A stretch of 64,000 nt of DNA from Basidiobolus meristosporus CBS 931.73 (Eukaryota; Basidiobolomycota; Basidiobolomycetes; Basidiobolales; Basidiobolaceae), in NCBI GenBank assembly GCA_002104905.1, contig MCFE01000088.1, forward strand, positions 62,001-126,000. The letters are read 5' to 3'. This document shows, piece after piece, positions 56,224 through 64,000 of the stretch; position 1 is the stretch's first letter, and every line of letters starts with the position of its first letter. Position numbers and translations under genes: made by a program. Below the pieces are notes generated by a model. It saw only the letters and a list, made by a program, of their open reading frames with translations. It was not told the origin of the DNA and searched no databases.

Positions 56224-57912
56224 TTAGCAATTGCGGGGATTACGGGCACACCACAAGGGTTGCAAGGGCTCAGCACCAATGCCACGATCAACCAAACGAG
56301 CTCTTTGCTCGTGGATACGTGGGAACACGTCACCAGTCTTGCGAATAGTGCCGTCAGCAAGCTTGATGTCGGACCAGAGGACTTCGGCGGCCGCAGCGCC
56401 ACGAGGCCACAAGACACGATCAAGGTTGATGCCATCGATTTGCTCCGCCCAGAGGCCTACCTCACCGCCAAGGACAAGCTTTGACTGTTCCTTGGTCATG
56501 TTGGCAGTGAGGTCATAGTTGTAAACAACCTGCCAGCCCTTGTAAGGATCACACCATGAGTTGCCTTGGCTGTCACTGATCCAGGCACCACGGCCACAGT
56601 CAAGATACCATCTCTCGTAGCTGGTGGAGATCACTCGATGGCCAGCACCCACTACCTTCAAGGCATCGGCAGCACCGAGCCATACTTGGACGGCAACATC
56701 CTTCTGCATGGGGATGTGGTGGCTGGTCAAGGCCTCTTGCCAGGTGATTGGAGTCTTCTTGTTCTCACGGACCCAGTTGTGAGACTTGAGGACGAATTTC
56801 TCAAAGACGCTGTCAAGGGTGACGTTGTTCTTCTGGAGGTACTCGGGGTAGCCAGGAGAGGTCTCCCAGCACTTGAAGTTCACCTCATCACCACCGATGT
56901 GGACGAACTCGTCGTCGAACCAGGTGGTCACTTCCTTGAGGAAGTTGCGAACAATGACATCGGTCTTGGGGTTGATGATGTTCAATTGACCACTGTTGGG
57001 TTCAGCAGCGTATTCAGACCAGTTGGGCTGGATATTCATGCAAGTGACAATGTCAGGGAAGGCAAGACCCCAGGAGTAAGCATGGCCTGGAATATCGAAC
57101 TCGGGGTAGACTCTGATGCCGCGGTCCTTGGCATAGCTGACAATGTCACGGACATCCTTCTCGGTGTACACCCAGCGCTTGCTGTAGGCTCCCTTCTCGG
57201 CCAACTCAGGGTAGGTCTTGGTCTTGAGGGGGAAGCTGTGCTGATCGATGATGTGCCAGTGGAGAACGTTGAGCTTGTTGTATGACATGCCATCGAGGGT
57301 GCGCTTGATGTCGGCAACCTTGAGGAAGTTGCGAGAAGTGTCGATCATCACACCACGATGGGGGAACACTGGCTTGTCAGTGATCGACACTGGGGCCAAT
57401 GGGATGCGGAACTGGTTGGTCTCCTCAGTCCAGCTGACAAGCTGCGAGAATGACTCGAGACCACGAAGGGCACCATACACACTCTTGGCCGTGATGGTGG
57501 CCTGACCACCCTTGGCTGGGACATTCAAGGTGTATGACTCATCGGTGTCGAGGTTGAGCTTGGTGTTGCCACCGCTGACTTGAATGCTGAGACGATTCAA
57601 CAAGGGGTACTTGCCCTTGGGTGCGAGGGCGTGAGTAGGAACAGAGGTGGTAGGAGTGGGGAAGACAGTCTTGGCAACAGGGTTGAGGAGAGCACCATAC
57701 TCACCCTTGGTGAAGATCAACTTCTTGTAGCGGCGGACAGCTCTCTCAAGGATATCTTTGCCAGCACCGGCCTTGATGGAGACATCGAGTTCGTGATTGC
57801 TCAGACGGACGATGTTCTTGCCAATGTCCATCTTCTCGGGCAAGGGCCAGACCCAAGCCATGGAGGTGGCGGCCAACAGCGAGATAGAGGTAAGGAGTTT
57901 GATAGCAACCAT
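56224..57912 (-). CDS. Secreted beta-N-acetylhexosaminidase, GH20, copy 1 (intact)
   Basis: A glycoside hydrolase family 20 enzyme (EC 3.2.1.52) that removes terminal GlcNAc/GalNAc, typically chitobiose from chitin breakdown. The 562-residue ORF starts with a signal peptide (hydrophobic core ISLLAATSMA, likely cut near residue 19), then an N-terminal GH20b-type domain (to about 165) and the TIM-barrel catalytic domain with [33 protein letters not shown] and HIGGDEVNFKCW (about 336-347), whose Asp-Glu pair is the catalytic dyad for substrate-assisted hydrolysis. The C-terminal W.RGAAAAEVLWS block is also typical. No intron. A TATA-like element is at 57,974-57,983, about 65 bases upstream of the start. 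It belongs to a four-copy tandem array. Confidence 0.95.
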   Translation of the reverse strand: MVAIKLLTSISLLAATSMAWVWPLPEKMDIGKNIVRLSNHELDVSIKAGAGKDILERAVRRYKKLIFTKGEYGALLNPVAKTVFPTPTTSVPTHALAPKGKYPLLNRLSIQVSGGNTKLNLDTDESYTLNVPAKGGQATITAKSVYGALRGLESFSQLVSWTEETNQFRIPLAPVSITDKPVFPHRGVMIDTSRNFLKVADIKRTLDGMSYNKLNVLHWHIIDQHSFPLKTKTYPELAEKGAYSKRWVYTEKDVRDIVSYAKDRGIRVYPEFDIPGHAYSWGLAFPDIVTCMNIQPNWSEYAAEPNSGQLNIINPKTDVIVRNFLKEVTTWFDDEFVHIGGDEVNFKCWETSPGYPEYLQKNNVTLDSVFEKFVLKSHNWVRENKKTPITWQEALTSHHIPMQKDVAVQVWLGAADALKVVGAGHRVISTSYERWYLDCGRGAWISDSQGNSWCDPYKGWQVVYNYDLTANMTKEQSKLVLGGEVGLWAEQIDGINLDRVLWPRGAAAAEVLWSDIKLADGTIRKTGDVFPRIHEQRARLVDRGIGAEPLQPLWCARNPRNC

Positions 57913-58318
57913 TGATTAAGATTAACAGGTGAATACGGACTCTATTGCTGAATCGCCAAGCTGCTTCGGACGGCTTTATACTTTTTCTTGAGTGGCATCC
58001 TTCATAGAGATGAATACACATGGGCTGCAAGTGTAACACAAAACCCGAGTGAATACATTACGTTCTTAAAATGTTCAAATTGAGCTGCCATGAGAATATC
58101 GAGCTTACCAAAGTAGAAATGTGTGACGATGGACAATTGGCTCAATTGAAGGGTTGACTAGATGGGGTTCCGTGGAAGTGTTTGTTAAACTTGGTAGACT
58201 GAGGTCTCAAAGAAATATCAGCGCCTACTTTATTAAGGATTCCGGGGGAAATCACTTTATTCATGAGTTCGTCACGAAAATCTATCATCCTTTGGTGACT
58301 AATGTATGGGGGGGGGAA
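57913..58318. other. Spacer between hexosaminidase copies 1 and 2
   Basis: It holds the copy 1 promoter and the copy 2 3' end, with a run of nine G at 58,308-58,316. No other gene seen. Confidence 0.5.
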
Positions 58319-60007
58319 TCAGCAATTTCTTGGGTTGCGAGCACACCACAGCGGTTGCATGGGCTCAGCACCAATGCCACGATCAACCAAACGAGCTCTT
58401 TGCTCGTGGATACGTGGGAACACATCGCCAGTCTTGCGAATAGTGCCATCAGCAAGCTTAATGTCGGACCAGAGGACTTCGGCGGCCGCAGCGCCACGAG
58501 GCCACAAGACACGATCAAGGTTGATCCCATCAATTTGCTCTCCCCACACTCCAACCTCTCCACCAAGTACGAGCTTGGCCTCATCCTTAGTCATGTTGGC
58601 GGTGAGGTCGTAGTTGTACACGATCTGCCAGCTCTTATACGGATCGCACCATGATTTATCCTGGTTGTCACTTATCCAGGCACCATGACCACAGTCGAGA
58701 TACCATCTTTCATGACCAATAGAAATTACGTGATGACCAGTGCGGACTATCTTCACCGCATCAGCAGCACTTAGCCACACTTGAACATGAACATCCTTCC
58801 TCATAGGAATATGATGGCTAGTCAACGCTTCTTGCCAGGTGATAGGAACTTTGTTGTTCTCACGAACCCATTGATGAGCTTTCAAAACGAATTGCTCAAG
58901 AAGGTTGTCGATGGTGACGTTGTTCTTCTGGAGGTACTCGGGGTATCCAGGAGAGGTCTCCCAGCACTTGAAGTTCACCTCATCGCCACCGATGTGGACG
59001 AACTCGTCGTCGAACCAGGTGGTCACTTCCTTGAGGAAGTTGCGAACAATGACATCGGTCTTGGGATTGATGATGTTCAATTGACCACTAGATGGTGCGG
59101 CCGAATGTGCAGCCCAGTTAGGTTGGATATTCATGCATGAAACAATGTCAGGGAAGCAAGACCCCAAGAGTAGGCATGGCCTGGAATATCGAACTCGGGA
59201 ATAACTCTGATGCCACGGTCCTTGGCATAGCTGACAATGTCGCGGACATCCTTCTCGGTGTACACCCAGCGCTTGCTGTAGGCTCCCTTCTCGGCCAACT
59301 CAGGGTAGGTCTTAGTCTTGAGGGGGAAGCTGTGCTGATCGATGATGTGCCAGTGGAGAACGTTGAGCTTGTTGTATGACATGCCAGTCGAGGGTGCGCT
59401 TGATGTCGGCAACCTTGAGGAAGTTACGAGATGTGTCAATTAACACTCCACGATGAGCAAACGCTGGCTTGTCAGTGATTGAAACGGGGGCAAATGGGAT
59501 GCGGAACTGATCGGTCTCCTCAGTCCAGCTAACAAGCTGCGAGAATGACTCGAGACCACGAAGGGCACCATACACACTCTTGGCCGTGATGGTGGCCTGA
59601 CCACCCTTGGCTGGGACATTCAAGGTGTATGACTCATCGGTGTCGAGGTTGAGCTTGGTGTTGCCGCCACTGACTTGGATGTCAAGGTGAGTCAACAATG
59701 GATACTTGTCCTTGGGTGCGAGGGCATGAGTAGGAACAGAGGTGGTAGGAGTGGGGAAGATAGTCTGGACAACAGGGTTAAGAAGAGCGCCATACTCGCC
59801 CTTAGTAAAGACTAACTTCTTGTAACGACTGATAGCTCTCTCAAGGATATCTTTTCCAGCATCAGCTCTGATGGAGAAATCGAATTCTTGACTGCTCAAG
59901 CAGACGATGTTCTTGCCAATATCCATCTTCTCAGGCAAGGGCCAAACCCAAGCCATTGAGGTGACGGCCAAAAGTGAGATGGAAGTAAGGAGTTTAGTGA
60001 CTACCAT
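58319..60007 (-). pseudogene. Hexosaminidase GH20, copy 2 with two one-base frameshifts
   Basis: Same architecture as copy 1, with signal peptide and HIGGDEVNFKCW intact. Two changes break the frame: an extra G at about 59,387 (CCAGTCG where copy 1 has CCATCG and copy 3 CCGTCG) and a missing G near 59,155 (GGAAGCAAG against GGAAGGCAAG). Together they shift about 77 codons and then restore the frame. The sequence between 58,600 and 58,915 is much more diverged from copy 1 than its flanks. It is either a pseudogene or an assembly artefact in a functional gene. TATA-like element near 60,053-60,062. Confidence 0.85.
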
Positions 60008-60994
60008 ATGTTAAAACTCTATTAAGGAATATGTCATGTTTTATTGCTTTTAATTTATACTCGGCTGTTTGCCGAAGACCACTCCATATATATCGGGGTT
60101 TCGGATGCATGATTGAGAGTTACCGTGCAGTCACCAGAACTTGATCTTACCATGACTTAACTATTCAATTCACTTGAGATGTTAATATCAAACGCCCCTC
60201 GTCCACTGCTATGTCAAGACAATAATCTGCAAGGCAAACCTAATCTTCGATACGGATTTGTTGTGTATCGAAGTTTACTGCTGATTGCCAGCGATCAAGT
60301 ACATGAATAGGATTCTGGCAACCTATAAACGCATCGAAAATGTCGCATTGCATGGAGATCCTTAACCTGAAAATGACCGGATATGTACAGGGTATGCACA
60401 GAGTGTGGGTACTGTGTATTATGCATCAACACTCCAGAAGTGTGAAATAACGAGAAGGGACTTATCCATTCCAAATTTAGCGGAAAATGGAATGCTGATC
60501 CAGGACCTGATACAAGGAATTTCATCAAGTTATCTTTAGATTACCTTACCACTGAAATCCGGACCCAAGAATCATTCTCAAAAATAGCGATTCTCCGAGC
60601 TGGACTAATGACCAAAGCAATCATGTGGTTTTTCTTGTGGGAGGTATGAAATTTCATTAGGCAGAATATGGAAATCCGCACGGGAAACAATCGATAATTA
60701 GTCCAACGGACCTATCCTATAGCTGGGTGATTTACGACGACTAGTCAAACAGGTGTACAACCCATGAAAGTATATCCTTGCTAAACTCAGCTCCCTAAAT
60801 TAGGTCCCAGCTCAAAAAACCCGGAAATACAAGACGCTTTATGAATACGAATCAATATATCGATTTATTAGGTCAAAATTGGTAGATCAAATGCCATACT
60901 TCTAGATGGCGAAATCAAAATACTGGAACACATTCTTCACGACATCGGTAAAAAAAACGCCCATTAAGTGGGTTGCAATTTCGAGTGCTCAAAA
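60008..60994. other. Spacer between hexosaminidase copies 2 and 3
   Basis: About 990 bp with no gene or repeat that I recognise. The copy 2 promoter lies at its left end, next to a small CGGC...GCCG inverted repeat (about 60,062-60,074). Confidence 0.5.
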
Positions 60995-62685
60995 TTAGCA
61001 ATTGCGAGGGTTGCGAGCACACCACAATGGCTGCAAGGGCTCAGCTCCAATGCCACGATCAACCAAACGCGCTCTTTGCTCGTGGATACGTGGGAACACA
61101 TCGCCAGTCTTGCGAATAGTGCCATCAGCAAGCTTGATGTCCGACCAGAGGACTTCGGCGGCAGCAGCGCCACGAGGCCACAAGACACGATCAAGATTAA
61201 TGCCATCGATTGCTTCGGCCCAGAGACCAACCTCACCACCGAGGACAAGCTTTGACTGTTCCTTGGTCATGTTTGCGGTGAGGTCGTAGTTGTACACAAC
61301 CTGCCAGCCCTTGTAAGGATCGCACCATGAGTTGCCTTGGCTGTCACTGATCCAGGCACCACGACCACAGTCAAGATACCATCTCTCGTAGCTGGTGGAG
61401 ATCACTCGATTTCCTGCCTCAACTACCTTGATGGCATCAGCGGCACCAAGCCATACTTGGACGGCAACATCCTTTCCGATGGGGATGTGGTGGCTGGTCA
61501 AGGCCTCTTGCCAGGTGATTGGAGTCTTCTTGTTCTCACGGACCCAGTTGTGAGACTTGAGGACGAATTGTCCAAAGAGGTTGTCAAGGGTGACGTTGTT
61601 CTTCTGGAGGTACTCGGGGTAGCCAGGAGAGTCCTCCCAGCACTTGAAGTTCACCTCATCACCACCGATGTGGACGAATTCATCGTCGAACCAGGTGGTC
61701 ACTTCCTTGAGGAAGTTACGAACAATGACATCGGTCTTGGGGTTGATGATGTTCAATTGACCACTGTTGGGCTCAGCAGCATAGTCAGACCAGTTGGGCT
61801 GCATGTTCATGCAAGTGACAATGTCAGGGAAGGCAAGACCCCAAGAGTAGGCATGGCCTGGAATATCGAACTCGGGATAGACTCTGATGCCGCGGTCCTT
61901 GGCATAGCTGACAATGTCACGGACATCCTTCTCGGTGTACACCCAGTGCTTGCTGTAGGCTCCCTTCTCGGCCAACTGAGGATAGGTCTTGGTCTTGAGG
62001 GGGAAGCTGTGCTGATCGATGATGTGCCAGTGGAGAACGTTGAGCTTGTTGTATGACATGCCGTCGAGGGTGCGCTTGATGTCGGCAACCTTGAGGAAGT
62101 TGCGAGAAGTGTCGATCATCACACCACGATGGGGGAACACTGGCTTGTCAGTGATCGACACTGGGGCCAATGGGATGCGGAACTGGTTGGTCTCCTCAGT
62201 CCAGCTAACAAGCTGCGAGAATGACTCGAGACCACGAAGGGCACCATACACACTCTTGGCCGTGATGGTGGCCTGACCGCCCTTGGCTGGGACATTCAAG
62301 GTGTATGACTCATCGGTGTCGAGGTTGAGCTTGGTGTTGCCACCGCTGACTTGGATGTTGAGGTGAGTCAACAGTGGGTACTTGCCCTTGGGTGCGAGGG
62401 CGTGAGTAGGAACAGAGGTGGTAGGAGTGGGGAAGACAGGTCTTGGCAACAGGGTTGAGGAGAGCACCATACTCACCCTTGGTGAAGATCAACTTCTTGT
62501 AGCGGCGTACAGCTCTCTCAAGGATATCTTTGCCAGCACAGGCCTTGATGGAGACACCAAATTCGTGATTGCTCAGACGGACGATGTTCTTGCCAATATC
62601 CATCTTCTCAGGCAATGGCCAGACCCAAGCCATGGAGGTGGCGGCCAACAGTAGAGATAGAGGTAAGGAGTTTAATGGCAACCAT
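60995..62685 (-). pseudogene. Hexosaminidase GH20, copy 3 with two one-base frameshifts
   Basis: The catalytic domain is open from about 62,476 to 60,995 (493 codons) and all GH20 motifs are present (HIGGDEVNFKCW included). Two one-base insertions affect the start: within the signal-peptide codons near 62,652 and near 62,439 (ACAGGTCT against ACAGTCT in copy 1). By similarity the start codon is at 62,685. A second in-frame Met further upstream (62,726) could bypass the first insertion but not the second. Otherwise it is very similar to copy 1. TATA-like element near 62,741-62,749. Confidence 0.85.
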
Positions 62686-63469
62686 TCTAGTGCTGAATGT
62701 TTTCCTCTCAAATTACTGATACTCATCGCCGGAATTATGCTTATAAATAGTGGCTCTGAAGGTTAACTGGGTCTGGAGCTGTCAAGAGTTACGTTAGACG
62801 AAATTAACGGAGGGTTGTTTGATACTGCTTTCGGCAATCGTGCTACAATTATCGACATTAAAATAGAAAATAGCATGGTTTTGAAAACCCGATACTAGCA
62901 GGATGCTTTACAAGGAATTATTATCGTATTGGCCACCTCCTGGATAATGAATTCTCTAACCTGAGCTAAGGTAGCGGGTTTGACAGAATTACTGAAGAGT
63001 CTGGAGTATTTTTACCTGTTTGGTCTAATTTAGGATAAAGTGATGGTAACATTAACGTAGGTCGTACCGGGTACCTCATAACTCGATTTTATAGGTATGA
63101 CTACAACATTATTTGACATAGCACAACCGCACCCTTGACGTCGAGAACTCTCATGTACGCTATATTTTGCTTTGAAATTCAGTAGTCTTGTAATCCTGAT
63201 GTTTTGTGCAGTGTAAAGATCCTAAATCTTCAAAACATCGTGAGGCTACTCGTAAAATAATCAAGATCCAAGAATTAGTACCTAAACACGCCTTCTTCTA
63301 TTTCCATCACTATTCTTGGTGATCATCAACAGAAGTTCAATTCATTCGAGTATAGAATATCGAAATGTCGTCCCAAAACATCTGAAAAAATTCTGGAAAA
63401 TAATATTTATTTACTTCATTAAGTGGCTTGAATACTAGCAAGGATTATTCTTATTATACTATGAAATGA
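62686..63469. other. Spacer between hexosaminidase copies 3 and 4
   Basis: About 780 bp, AT-rich and without recognisable genes. It holds the copy 3 promoter and presumably the copy 4 terminator. Confidence 0.5.
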
Positions 63470-64000
63470 TTAGCAGTTGCGGGGGTTGCGAGCACACCAC
63501 AATGGCTGCAAGGGCTCAGCTCCAATGCCACGATCCACTAGACGAGCTCTTTGCTCATGGATACGTGGGAACACATCGCCAGTCTTGCGAATAGTGCCGT
63601 CAGCAAGCTTGATGTCCGACCAGAGGACTTCGGCGGCCGCAGCGCCACGAGGCCACAAGACACGATCAAGGTTGATGCCATCGATTGCTTCGGCCCAGAG
63701 ACCAACCTCACCACCGAGGACAAGCTTGGACTGTTCCTTGGTCATGTTGGCGGTGAGGTCGTAGTTGTAAACAACCTGCCAACCCTTGTAAGGATCGCAC
63801 CATGAGTTGCCTTGGCTGTCACTGATCCAGGCACCACGACCACAGTCAAGATACCATCTCTCGTAGCTGGTGGAGATCACTCGATTTCCTGCCTCAACTA
63901 CCTTGATGGCATCAGCGGCACCGAGCCATACTTGGACGGCAACATCCTTTCCGATGGGGATGTGGTGGCTGGTCAAGGCCTCTTGCCAGGTGATTGGAGT
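63470..64000 (-). CDS. Hexosaminidase GH20, copy 4 (3' part, cut by window end)
   Basis: The last 177 codons of a fourth GH20 gene, starting at the window edge within TPITWQEALTSHHIP and running to the shared end QPLWCARNPRNC. It is nearly identical to copy 3 over this length (it shares IGKDVAVQ, DAIKVVEAGNRV and GLWAEAIDG), so copies 3 and 4 are the most recent duplicates or have been homogenised. The catalytic Asp-Glu lies outside the window. Confidence 0.92.
   Translation of the reverse strand, partial: TPITWQEALTSHHIPIGKDVAVQVWLGAADAIKVVEAGNRVISTSYERWYLDCGRGAWISDSQGNSWCDPYKGWQVVYNYDLTANMTKEQSKLVLGGEVGLWAEAIDGINLDRVLWPRGAAAAEVLWSDIKLADGTIRKTGDVFPRIHEQRARLVDRGIGAEPLQPLWCARNPRNC

Noticed and set aside
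56566-57285. 239-codon plus-strand ORF opposite hexosaminidase copy 1, repeated at 61,337-62,056
   Set aside because: It occurs opposite every copy because the sense sequence is conserved; antisense shadow.
60008-60994. tRNA genes in the spacers of the hexosaminidase array
   Set aside because: I looked for GGTTCGAATCC-type B boxes on both strands and found none with a plausible acceptor stem.

Overview
The window looks like a piece of a fungal nuclear chromosome with two very different halves. The evidence is short GT-AG introns (49-65 nt) with CTAAC/ACTAAT-type branch sites, fungal protein families, secreted chitinolytic GH20 enzymes in tandem, and Ty3/gypsy, Ty1/copia and CACTA-like elements. 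Lineage cannot be proven from the sequence. An early-diverging, zygomycete-grade fungus (for example an entomophthoroid or Basidiobolus-like lineage) would fit the repeat load, few introns and hexosaminidase expansion, but this is a guess.

Region 1-38,721 is AT-rich and made almost entirely of nested transposons. (a) One complete Ty3/gypsy element (9,764-14,701) has identical 368-bp LTRs, an intact 1,377-residue Gag-Pol and a 4-bp target duplication; it sits inside an older gypsy relic of opposite orientation. (b) A copia element with both 349-bp LTRs (28,933-33,611) has broken coding sequence and sits inside an older copia relic that continues, itself interrupted, to 38,721. (c) A CACTA-like DNA transposon is present as two long copies (about 551-5,030 and 22,840-28,420) and smaller scraps; its transposase is on the minus strand and a divergent accessory gene of unknown function is on the plus strand. 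(d) There are several solo or partial LTRs, an LTR-like segment with a consensus heat-shock element, and two insertions I could not classify.

Region 38,722-64,000 is gene-dense, GC-balanced and low in repeats. In order: a possible gene remnant cut by the transposon edge; a UCP/dicarboxylate-like mitochondrial carrier (4 exons); a coiled-coil protein gene (3 exons, one frameshift); three U5 snRNA genes; a peroxisomal (SKL-terminated) acyl-CoA ligase (5 exons); the ribosome-biogenesis factor UTP10/HEATR1; an ankyrin protein with a PP1-docking motif resembling MYPT-type phosphatase targeting subunits (3 exons); and a tandem array of four secreted GH20 beta-N-acetylhexosaminidase genes on the minus strand, the last cut by the window end.

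The host genes do not form one pathway. The hexosaminidase array points to chitin use or wall turnover, and U5 and UTP10 are core RNA-processing and ribosome genes. Several otherwise intact host genes carry isolated one-base frameshifts, which raises the question of assembly error versus real decay.
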